Positions 56,002 to 64,000 of a stretch of 64,000 bases of DNA are shown one piece after another. The first letter of the stretch is position 1, and each line of letters opens with the position of its first letter. The notes below the pieces were generated by a model, which was given only the letters and a program-made list of their open reading frames with translations, ran no database searches and was not told where the DNA came from. Location: contig JAWNZC010000338.1 of the NCBI GenBank assembly GCA_035771165.1, positions 930,001 to 994,000 of the forward strand. The letters run 5' to 3'. The position numbers were made by a program, and so were the translations under genes. Source of the DNA: Paragorgia papillata. Taxonomy: Eukaryota; Cnidaria; Anthozoa; Scleralcyonacea; Coralliidae.

Positions 56002-56600
56002 TTAAAGTGCTACTGCGATGAAACTACGTGAAAACTTGAAAAGAGTTGTAACTTTGTAATTTTATTGCCTAAGTACCTGGTACTTACATACGTAAAATAT
56101 TTTTTTCCAAATTTGAATTAGAAATACTATATTTTTACGATTCTTTCCGCGTTCGTCATTAGAGACCTTAAGATGCTACGAGACGACGGCGGTTAAAAAG
56201 CAATTCAAATTTCAGCATTAAAAAGAAGTCACGGTTAACTGACTACTGTATTCAATACTTGAAGCTTGTTTTATAATTTTCAAAGTGTTAAAACAGTTGC
56301 AGTGTCTGTGTTAAGGCAATCTCAGACAACAGTTCTCATTACCCCACGAGTCATCGTCGTCCTGAAGACGTGAAAATGCTCTGAGTGGCGTTGTATACAG
56401 AGCGAGGACGGCGTCCAGATTACTCTTGGGACTAGAAATTATTCATTATCTTTGTTTTGCAAGAAGAATGCTTTTGTTTGAAGGACGTCGTCCTCGAAGT
56501 TCCCGTCGTAGATCTTAAGGTCCCTATTGAGCGCTTGTCGCCAACTAGTGCTCGGAAAGTAATGGGTCGAGTCCGAGTTGTGACGTCATCCAATCAACCG
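56002..56600. repeat. TTAA-bounded dispersed repeat, copy 1
   Basis: It starts TTAAAGTGCTACTGCGATGA and ends near GTGACGTCATCCAATCAACC. The same start and end strings occur in that order at 62225-62465. The interior is AT-rich without a gene. Confidence 0.5.
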
Positions 56601-56833
56601 GAGACTTCGACGAGTTCTTTTGTTTTTTGTTTTTTTTAACAACCTTAATGGATGTATAATAATATACTAATATCCACATGGGAAGAGCGCGAACGAGACT
56701 CGAGGACCCATGCGAGGCGCTCCCATACGTACGGTATGCAGAAATATGTCAAATGAGTAAAATTGCCGGTTGTGTAACGTTTTATACACGACGGGAATAA
56801 AAGTCTTTTAACGTTTTTTCATGTAAATAATGA

Positions 56834-57167
56834 ATGCCTTCAAGTCGCTGTGTTGTTCAAGGATGCAGTAATACATCAGATCCAGGTAATGGAATATCGT
56901 TGCACAACTCACCCAATAACAAGATTTTAAGCGGGAAATTGAAAACTTTCGTAAAAACGCACCGTTTTAAAAACGAATTTTAACCCTGAAAATCGTTTTG
57001 TTGTTTGTTCCGAGCACTTCGAGGAAACCTGCTTCTCAAGATCAATTAACTTGAAAACATCTCTTCGCCGTCTTCAGCCAGGATCAGTGCCGACAATTTG
57101 GGAAAAAGCGCCAAATGTCCCAGCCTATGTCGATAGTGAAAGAAACCGTCGAAGGTACCGCCATCAG
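56834..57167 (+). pseudogene. THAP zinc-finger exon with a one-base frameshift
   Basis: The ATG frame gives MPSSRCVVQGCSNTSDPGNG and reaches KTFVKTHRF before stopping at TAA (about 56980). One base over, the domain goes on: NFNPENRFVVCSEHFEETCF, then LRRLQPGSVPTIWEKAP. The C-x4-C at residues 6 and 11, the CSEHF pair and the -VPTIW end are the C2CH and AVPTIF-type marks of a THAP DNA-binding domain, as in P-element transposases and THAP proteins. The likely shift is in the AAAAACG run near 56968. A donor G|GTTAGT ends the exon at 57167. Pseudogene, or an intact gene with a sequencing error. Confidence 0.75.
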
Positions 57168-57439
57168 GTTAGTTCTGTTTCACTTTGCAGCGATTTTTTT
57201 ATTAATAAACTTTTCTAAACACTAAATGTTGAAAGTATAATGCATGGTCATTTCAAACAGAACTGATTAGACAAAGATTTAAAGTCTTAGCTAACCCAGG
57301 AAAGCGTCTTCACGAAGACTAATTAATTTATTAAATCGTCACTTTGATCACGAAACACACAAACAACGTTGATGTTCTATTTCAGTTCCTTTCAGCACTA
57401 TTTATTCACACAGTCAAGCAAACGAACGCGTATCGAAGC

Positions 57440-57665
57440 GAGTTCAACAGTTTTTCAGCCCGGTTTGCCTGGATGAAAACGATTACATGGACATTTTCAT
57501 CCCGGTTAACCGGGCTAGCCCGGTTGCGACAACCGGGCTAGCCCGCTTGCCATGTAATCGAAATGTTAAAACAACATGTGTTTTATATATAAAGTGGGCT
57601 AGCCCAGTTAACCGAGCTAGCCTGGTTAACCGGGCCAGCCCGGTCCATGTAATCGCCCCCTCAGA
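57440..57665. repeat. Palindrome-rich MITE (GGGCTAGCCCGGTTAACC)
   Basis: Repeated GGGCTAGCCC and GGTTAACCGGG units, each self-complementary, lie between GATTACATGGACATTTTCAT and GGTCCATGTAATCGCCCCC. The outer CGATTACATGGAC is inverted at the two sides. Several 'open frames' here are by-products. Confidence 0.65.
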
Positions 57666-58010
57666 CAGACATCAAGTAAATTCCATCCATCATTAAATTC
57701 CATTCCGTTCATCAGATTCCACAGCTATAATCATTAATTCCATTCAATTAATTTCCGTTCATTAATACCATTCCATTAATGACATTAATTGCATCCCAAT
57801 CTCCAGTATAGCAATGTACCGGATACAGTACTATATAACATTTTGCCGGCCGTGGATATTATACGTAATGCCACCATGGATCGAAAAGTAGACTATATTA
57901 TTTATTACTATATTACTAATTATAGTCCTATATATACAATATGCAACTATGTCGCATTCTTTCTATCATTCTATCAAATTTAAAGTGTAACATGACATGA
58001 AAATTCACTT
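57661..58010. repeat. 350 bp duplicated segment, copy 1 (pair with 59767-60112)
   Basis: CAGACAGACATCAAGTAAAT to AACATGACATGAAAATTCAC is repeated at 59767-60112 with about 5% visible differences. The first 100 bases are a CCATTCATTAATT-type simple repeat. Confidence 0.75.
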
Positions 58011-58800
58011 CTGAAAGAGCACGATCCATTATACGGACAGTGATCCTTGTATATACCCCCTGATAGCGCGACGAAATTTTTAAGCTCCCTGTGTATACAC
58101 AGATATAACCTTACATGAATGGATCATTTTACACTGCCTGATTAAGGTCAGTTATGCGCAAAAATATCTTCCACGATTCTCAAACTGAGAATTTTGACTG
58201 TCAAAATCGAGAATTTGTTGAGCGCATTTTACGCCTATAAAATAGTATGTGTTTTTTTTAGTTTAGAAAACCCATGTTTATCGGAACTCATCTGTATGAC
58301 ACTATGGTTGGGACCCGTTGGGTCTGCTAATTACACAATCGGGAAATTCGAACAAATATGACAAAAGCCGATGCAGCATATACAGCGCGAAGTAAACTTG
58401 GTATAGTAAATAAAATTCATGTGTATATATTTCGGATAATATTTATCTAATATTTCGTTGCTTCGCACAATATGTCATCTCAGTGATCAACGAAATATTA
58501 GATTAGATGTTCACACGAAGATGTTTATACAGATGAGGGGGGAATGTAGTAGAAAGTCATTTACTGGTTATAGGCGTTATATATAGTCCGGTCTAGTCCA
58601 GTCGTCCGCGTTTTACAACATGCATGCCATTAATTGGCGTGTGCTTGAAGATCCCATGTTAAGGATGCGTCAGTTACGAATAATATAGGACATTCTCTGA
58701 GATGAAAAGTATATTACGCGACAAACTGAAGATGAAATAATTACGCATCATTATTGTCAAGTCCCGATCATGCACGCATCATGCACACTAGCTGCATGGT
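58011..58800. other. No gene seen; one weak foldback
   Basis: 58435-58512 contains TAATATTTATCTAATATTTCG with an inverted partner CGAAATATTAGATTAGATG. Otherwise plain AT-rich DNA. Confidence 0.45.
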
Positions 58801-58802
58801 AA

Positions 58803-58975
58803 AGTCTGGTTTCCAGTTGGTCGCAACCGTGCCTCGAAGGTCGCAAAAGTGAAGCGTTGCAACGTATTTCTTTTGTTAAAGAAATGGTTTAGGCTGACAA
58901 GAAATCTTGATGATCCTCATACACTTTGATTCCTCGACCGTTAAGACACGGTCGCGACCAAGTGGAAACAGACAT
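58803..58975. mobile_element. MITE with AGTCTGGTTTCCAGTTGGTCGC ends
   Basis: Left GTCTGGTTTCCAGTTGGTCG and right, reversed, GTCTGTTTCCACTTGGTCGC form inverted repeats of about 28 bases around 110 bases of interior. A related half-end (CCCGGTTCCCACTTGGTCGC) lies at 52532. Confidence 0.65.
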
Positions 58976-59766
58976 TGTTGCTATACGCTACTTTCATAGT
59001 GGAGATTAATTTGAATATTCTCAGCTTTCTGGGCTCGTTTGTGTGTGTGCGCAATTCAAAAGAATCTTTGCTTGATAACGAGGCCAGAATATTTAAAGTG
59101 AATGCTTTTATGAAAGTAGTCTCACTCTGTATAAAAAAGCCAGCTGAGCTACCCCAAGCCGCACTTTTTGAGGGCGGCACTTTCGGCGACTATCAGTAGT
59201 CTGATAAGAAGATGTTTACACTTGTGACACTTGAATGATTAGACCGATTAAGCCGGCGATTATGCGGAATAGATCTGCCCGATGTGGTCGAGATCTAGCT
59301 ACAAACGTGGTCTGAAGTAATCGGGCTACCTCGTGAGGTCACCCAGTTGACACATGCATACAATTTAATACTCTAAAGTGAAGAAATGCGTTGAAACCAG
59401 ATTTCTTAGAAACACAGGCTAAATTAACTACATGAATATTTAAATTATACATGCATGATTGCGCTCGGCTTTATAAGCGCATTTAACTAGAAAAATCCAA
59501 CGCTCCACGCTATATTTGGCTACCGTGAATGCCCATATATCTTTATTTCAATATTGGGAAAATTATATAATTCACGAAGCACATGCACTGGAAGAAGTTG
59601 GGCCCCAAATGTTGGGTCGCGACGCGTATGACTGGTTATATATGATTTATGAACATGTACAGTGACAACACCGCAGTTTTCATGCACAATCGAAACAAGA
59701 CGACGGGTAGTGTCTGCTGTCAAGAGTATACTGGAATTGACAAACGCGAATGCAGATTGGCTAGCT
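58976..59766. other. No gene seen
   Basis: Frames 58975-59199 (plus) and 59520-59723 (minus) have neither motifs nor splice context to support them. Confidence 0.45.
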
Positions 59767-60112
59767 TTGTCAGACAGACATCAAGTAAATTCCATCCATC
59801 ATTAAATTCCATTCCATTCATCAGATTCCACTCTATAATCATTAATTCCATTCAATTAATTTCCGTTCATTAATACCATTCCATTTAATTATTAATTGCA
59901 TCCCAATCTCCAGTATAGGAATGTACCGGATACAGTACTATATAACATTTTGCCGGCCATGGATATTATACGTAATGCCACCATGGATCGAAAAGTAGAC
60001 GATCGAAGTATATTATTTATTACTATATTACTAATTATAGTCCTATATATACAATATGCAACTATGTCGCATTCTTTCTATCATTCTATCAAATTTAAAG
60101 TGTAACATGACA
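59767..60112. repeat. 350 bp duplicated segment, copy 2
   Basis: See 57661-58010. This copy is followed directly by the foldback at 60100-60570. Confidence 0.75.
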
Positions 60113-60572
60113 TGAAAATTCACCCCCGTTTTTTATTATTGTTTTTGAAAGAACGTTTAAAATAATGTAAAACGGCTTTTACATGCCTTTCAGATCTTAT
60201 TCCATTCCTGCGTTATCGACTACAACATTTCAGCCAAGACGTCATTAGTTGTGCATAACATTAAACGGAAAATAAACCATATCTTCTCATGCGCATTTGA
60301 TTTGACCAAACTGACTCGAACTTTGCCGACTTATTCATTATAGACCCTACCGTGCTTCTGAGTAGTTTGAGTCAGTTTAGTGAAACTAATGAGAAGATAT
60401 AGTTGATTTTCCGTTTTATCCTGTGCACAAAATGATGCTTTTATATGCTGATTTTATGCCAATGACGTAATAGCTGAAATTTTGTATAAGATCTAAAAGG
60501 CATGTAAAAATTTTAAATGTTCTTTCAAAAACAATAATAAAAAGCCGAGGTCAATTTTCATGTCATGTAAAT
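60100..60572. mobile_element. Foldback MITE, about 470 bp
   Basis: AACATGACATGAAAATTCAC and its complement at 60553-60572 form the ends; TTTTTATTATTGTTTTTGAA and TTCAAAAACAATAATAAAAA pair next, then ATGCCTTTCAGATCTTAT with its partner. The interior keeps pairing to the middle (CCATATCTTCTCATG against TGAGAAGATATAG). Confidence 0.75.
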
Positions 60573-61626
60573 TATTTACAACGTGCTTTTCTGTTGCGAT
60601 TTGCTCACGTTACCGGCACTACTGAATTCTGACTAGAAAACATGCATGCAGCTAGCTATATATTTATAAACTTTTCACCATTTTTTTGAATATATTTTTT
60701 CTGGAAAATACATTTGATTGAATTTTTTTTTTTTATCAAATTTATATTTGATAGAAAACGTATTTAATGTGCTCTGCAGCTAAACGACGGCGTACCATGC
60801 AGCTCAGTAAAATTAGTGTAGGACGACGTTAAACAGCCGTTAAGGGTCCTGAGGTGAGGTCGAGTGGTAGACTCTTGGAGTAAACGTATCACTAATCACC
60901 CTCTTTAAGACTATGTATACTAAATGTCCTAGGTAAAATATATTACAGCGCCACAACGACCTACAAAGGGAGAAGGATATCGTTCTTCAAAGAACAATAT
61001 AATCAAGAAAAAATAGAAAAAATAGGGAGATGGCTTTTTTTTCACGCCTTGTGCACGCTAGCTCCGCCACTCCCAATCCCTTCTTTCTTCCAAGCGTCTC
61101 CATAGCTACTTCGTTCCATGCAGTACGCTCTCCGAAAATATCCCCTCTTTTCAGAACAATTTAGTCCTCCTAGTCTTTTCCTTGCAAAACCAAACACTTA
61201 GTAAGTATAGGGTCTAACTATTTGTCTGAGCCACATGTGACCGCATTCATGCCATTGTGCACGATCCATTCAATAACAATTTAGTTACAATAATATCTAA
61301 TATCTAATTAAAACATGGGCAATTCAATTTGTTTGTCATGCAAAATGTACTTATATAATTAGCATGGAGTAGACTAGTGTAGTTTATTTTAGAAATTCCA
61401 TTATTCTTCATTCCCTCACTAGTTTTGAATTGTCAGTCTGACTTTTTTTCAGCCAGCTGCACTTGCATGCCTGAAGTGAACCGCATTCAATTCGATCGCC
61501 ATCGTGTATTCGTTACCGCGGTATTATGCGGCTCAGTTCAGTTTATTTGTATTGTGGTGGTTTTGGACTGGAATCGTTGAGGCTTCAGTTGGTATTGGGG
61601 GTTTCGTGTTTTAGTAACTAGGAAGC
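60573..61626. other. No gene seen
   Basis: AT-rich DNA with poly-T runs. No frame, repeat or RNA gene could be supported. Confidence 0.5.
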
Positions 61627-61945
61627 TTAAAGGTACTGTCCAGACCGTTCGGCGCATGTACTAACTAATGTTTACATCCGTCATTTACAAAACAATATAT
61701 ACTGATACCTTATTCAAGATTGTTACATTTTCTTGCTTCCTGTTCAGTACTTGTACCCAAAACAAAACATTTTCAGAAGAAATAGAAGAAATCCGAAGAG
61801 ATATCCTCGCCGAATTGCCATGTTGCTCCTAACGGTTTACACTTAGCTGAGTACGTCATGTAATTATCTACGAAGGTCATGTTTTGAGGATCCTCAATAC
61901 AAGATGGCGATCATGCGCAGAACGGACTGGACAGCAAAGACTTAA
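61627..61945. mobile_element. TTAA-bounded MITE, about 310 bp
   Basis: TTAA at 61627-61630 and 61942-61945. Left AGGTACTGTCCAGACCGTTC pairs with the reversed right end GTCTTTGCTGTCCAGTCCGT; GCGCATG is shared next to both. Imperfect, so older than the MITE at 43889. Confidence 0.6.
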
Positions 61946-62162
61946 AACAATATAATTTTTCTCAACAACAAAGAAAATGAATAATTTTTAGTCCCAAGGA
62001 AAATCCTAACGCCGCCCCCATTCATATAACGTTACAACGTTACTCAGATCATTTTCACGTGTTCAGGACAAATGAGTTTGACTTCAAACTATGCGACAAA
62101 TAACTCTAAACTTTTGGATGTCGAAAACCATCGTAGTTAAATGATTCATGATTTCTGTCATT

Positions 62163-62224
62163 TTGCCGTCGTCGTCCTAGCTTGCTTAATTAATTAAGCA
62201 AGCAAGCTGGGATGACGACGGCAA
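62163..62224. repeat. Hairpin TTGCCGTCGTCGTC/GATGACGACGGCAA
   Basis: Near-perfect 30-base arms around TTAATTAATTAA with GCTTGC repeats. It adjoins the TTAA-bounded repeat that follows. Confidence 0.75.
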
Positions 62225-62470
62225 TTAAAGTGCTACTGCGATGAAACTCGTGTGTTTTGAAAAATGAAATTTGCCACTTGAAATAAACGTATGCTATTTA
62301 GATGTTCTAAATCCGTAAAAAATTTGAGAATTGAATGAAGGAATGTGGAGAAATTTGCATTGAACAAGAGGCGACAACGTCATTCGCCATTATTATCTTG
62401 TCGCTTGATTGGCCCGCAAATTCTATCCAGCGATCTGCTTTCGTGACGTCATCCAATCAACCAGATCAGT
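62225..62470. repeat. TTAA-bounded dispersed repeat, copy 2
   Basis: TTAAAGTGCTACTGCGATGA at the left, GTGACGTCATCCAATCAACC near the right; a shorter relative of 56002-56600. Confidence 0.5.
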
Positions 62471-62729
62471 GGCCATGGTACGTTGTCGTTTGTTGCTTGG
62501 TTGTACACTGTACGGTATTTTCCACTGATCTTTGCTTCGCTTAATATTTGATCTTTATACAATACCCTGGTTGCTACGCGTGTTTTCATTGGTTGTTGCC
62601 CATGATCTATTAGAGGACAGACACATGGTCACGTCAGATCACGTCAGCTGGCTTGCTTTTTTCCTTCTTCATGCCCAAAAATCCGGCAAGAGTTTTGATA
62701 GAAACCTTTTAAATGTTTGTATTGTATAA
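62471..62729. other. No gene seen
   Basis: Possible promoter region of the P2X7-like gene, but no TATA box or other motif stands out. Contains GTCACGTCAGATCACGTCAG. Confidence 0.4.
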
Positions 62730-62916
62730 AACAAATAGATTCCATTTTTTTGTTGTCTGTTCAGTTATAGATGCACAGAAGACGTCACAACGTGGTAAGA
62801 ACATCAGTGACCCACTCGACTGCGTCTCGTGGGCCACTTTTTTGTTCTTACCACGTTGTGACGTCATCTGTGCATCTATAACTGAACAGACAACGGCAAA
62901 ATGGAATCTATTTGTT
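62730..62916. mobile_element. Near-perfect foldback element, 187 bp
   Basis: AACAAATAGATTCCATTTT through GTCACAACGTGGTAAGAACA pairs along its whole length with 62846-62916. The apex is GACTGCGTC-like. It ends 26 bases before the ATG of the P2X7-like gene, so it must be in that gene's leader or promoter. Confidence 0.8.
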
Positions 62917-62942
62917 AATTATATACACTGCAAGACTTGTAA

Positions 62943-63225
62943 ATGTCATCCAGTGATAGTGATTATTCTGAGACTAGTATTTCGGAAATCTGTTCTGATA
63001 TATGTAGCAGTATTGAAACAGCAGAAAGTGAATCGAACGAAGAATTTTTGTACGACGAAGATATGATCTGATCTGATCTTTTTGTACGACGAAGATCTGA
63101 TCTGATCTGATCTGATCTTTTCTTTCTGAGGAAAGAAATGCCTACGAGGAACAAGTGGCTGCGGAAGAAGCCAAAAACCTTGAGCTTCAAAGACGGTTTC
63201 GAGGAGAAACCAATGTGCATTCATG
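62943..63225 (+). pseudogene. P2X7-like gene, exon 1, frame broken by a (TGATC)n duplication
   Basis: From ATG a Ser/Glu-rich, acidic frame (MSSSDSDYSETSISEICSDI, then NEEFLYDED) runs into TGA at 63067. The string TTTTTGTACGACGAAGAT then occurs a second time, each copy followed by TGATC units (two, then four). Downstream, another frame resumes family-like sequence (SEERNAYEEQVAAEEAKNLE, LQRRFRGETNVHSW) and reaches the donor TCATG|GTAATG at 63226. TGATC units put TGA in all frames, so the expansion disables the exon unless an unseen intron removes it. Confidence 0.55.
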
Positions 63226-63344
63226 GTAATGTCAACAGTTTACTATTTGAGTTTCATGTCGTGTTTATATATATCCAACAACGTACCTGTACCTGTATTG
63301 AAATGATTGTATTATAAATATGAAATATTTTATTTCTTATTTAG

Positions 63345-63654
63345 GTGTAGCTGCTCCCATTGTTCTGTTGAGCTGATTACAAAACCTGAAGAATGCTTAT
63401 GTTGTCGTGAGATAAATCGCTGCCAAGAAAAGTTATCCGAAGCAGAACACAAAGAGGCTCAGTGTATTACTCTACATCCTGGATTTTGGGCTGTGTGCAT
63501 GGATAGATGGGTTCTTCAAATCGCAGCCTTTGGTTTAAAAACCCGTAAAAACCGTAGATACTGTAGTAACACTGGACCAATGAGGGTGCGCCCTTACTGG
63601 ACCTCTGAGGATAACAGTTTAGATATAACTGATAGAGTTATCCAGTATAAATAA
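63345..63654 (+). CDS. P2X7-type cytoplasmic cysteine domain, exon 2
   Basis: The acceptor TTATTTAG at 63337-63344 joins to exon 1 in phase (H-S-W|C-S-C-S-H-C). About 103 residues show the pattern of the zinc-binding C-terminal 'ballast' domain of vertebrate P2X7 receptors, in cnidarians and other invertebrates often found without the channel part: C-x-C-x2-C, EECLCCREINRC, CITLHPGFWAVCMDRWVLQI. The usual end (Tyr/Arg-rich, Trp, IPSCV) is replaced by RVRPYWTSEDNSLDITDRVI. No membrane segments. In P2X7 this domain binds guanine nucleotides and zinc; the role of stand-alone versions is unknown. Confidence 0.7.
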
Positions 63655-63656
63655 GG

Positions 63657-63828
63657 TTAGTTTAGTTTAGTTTTCTGTACAAATGTTTCTTGATTGCTTC
63701 ATCTCTTGATTCTTTTTCCAACATAGCATGTCTTGGTTCAGGCACATTCTTTTTTAGTTCTTCCTCTACTTTCTCAAGATCTTTCCTGGATGTTGTAACT
63801 AGGGTCTTGTAAATCTCACTCACATATT
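63657..63828 (-). CDS. Last exon of a minus-strand gene of unknown family
   Basis: The acceptor TATTACAG on the minus strand is followed by YVSEIYKTLVTTSRKDLEKV, EEELKKNVPEPRHAMLEKES and RDEAIKKHLYRKLN, then TAA at 63657-63659. Charged, helical, probably coiled. The stop is 2 bases from the stop of the converging P2X7-like gene. The sequence resembles uncharacterised, multi-copy cnidarian proteins I have seen but cannot name, possibly transposon-derived. Confidence 0.6.
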
Positions 63829-63932
63829 CTGTAATATAGAAATGATACCTCCACTGTCAAATGCTAATAATCATGAGTTTTCAGTTATTCGCTAAACCAA
63901 AATACAATTTAAAGCCTGTACAGTATAGTTAC

Positions 63933-64000
63933 CATAATTTTGTGGTGTTTTCACTTCTCTCACTGTTGCTTCCCCATACTTATACTTGGGATATGTAACA
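63933..64000 (-). CDS. Penultimate exon of the minus-strand gene, cut by the window end
   Basis: Reading in from the right edge, the minus strand gives TYPKYKYGEATVREVKTPQN-Y to the donor ATG|GTAACT at 63932. The split codon (G|AA, Glu) joins in phase with 63828. The intron is 104 bases. The rest of the gene lies beyond the window. Confidence 0.6.

Overview
The window is eukaryotic and most likely comes from a cnidarian, probably an anthozoan such as a coral or sea anemone. Support: AT-rich DNA packed with foldback/MITE-type elements and (TA)n tracts; GT-AG introns; TATA boxes and AATAAA signals; an aerolysin-like beta-trefoil protein family; a P2X7-type cytoplasmic cysteine domain; a THAP domain; a Crypton/KIAA1958-like fragment; and type I hammerhead ribozymes of the kind known from animal Penelope-like elements and retrozymes. 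The species cannot be named from the sequence.

Positions 1-39.5 kb are a modular tandem array on the minus strand. Seven copies (T1-T7) of a single-exon gene encode a 284-residue protein: an N-terminal beta-trefoil of three repeats followed by an aerolysin/ETX-MTX2-like pore-forming module. T3-T7 (16.7, 21.8, 26.9, 33.9, 36.9 kb) are intact, T3-T5 encode identical proteins and T6-T7 form a second subtype. T1 (internal deletion) and T2 (7-base deletion) are pseudogenes at the left side. Each intact gene has a TATA box and initiator-like site upstream and AATAAA downstream. The genes are separated by recurring blocks: E, a 655 bp element with 82 bp terminal inverted repeats lying next to the promoter; S, an AT-rich spacer with short tandem repeats; and R, a block of about 1.6 kb with a degenerate GCCGCACCTGATG minisatellite and a (TA)n tract. 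E-left plus R also repeats alone with a period of about 2.05 kb. The array is interrupted by a 3.7 kb element with long inverted repeats (1354-5072), a 327 bp Harbinger-like MITE (7023-7349) and an 895 bp insertion (13984-14878).

Positions 39.5-44.7 kb are a rearranged border. R fragments give way to (TA)n-rich foldback elements, each carrying two hammerhead ribozymes in opposite orientation (four in total), then a duplicated small gene of unknown family, intact at 43431 and truncated at 41722. An 870 bp block at 41863-42731 is a second copy of 46692-47563, so the order is A-B'-A'-gene-B, best explained by tandem duplication followed by deletion.

Positions 44.7-64 kb hold a decayed multi-exon gene of unknown function with a long minisatellite in its intron (47.5-50.5 kb), the 3' end of a non-LTR retrotransposon (minus strand, 52.3-53.3 kb), a Crypton-like fragment (55.2-55.7 kb), a frameshifted THAP-domain exon (56.8-57.2 kb), many MITEs and, at the right edge, a P2X7-like two-exon gene (62.9-63.65 kb) that converges, 2 bases stop to stop, with a minus-strand gene entering from beyond the window.
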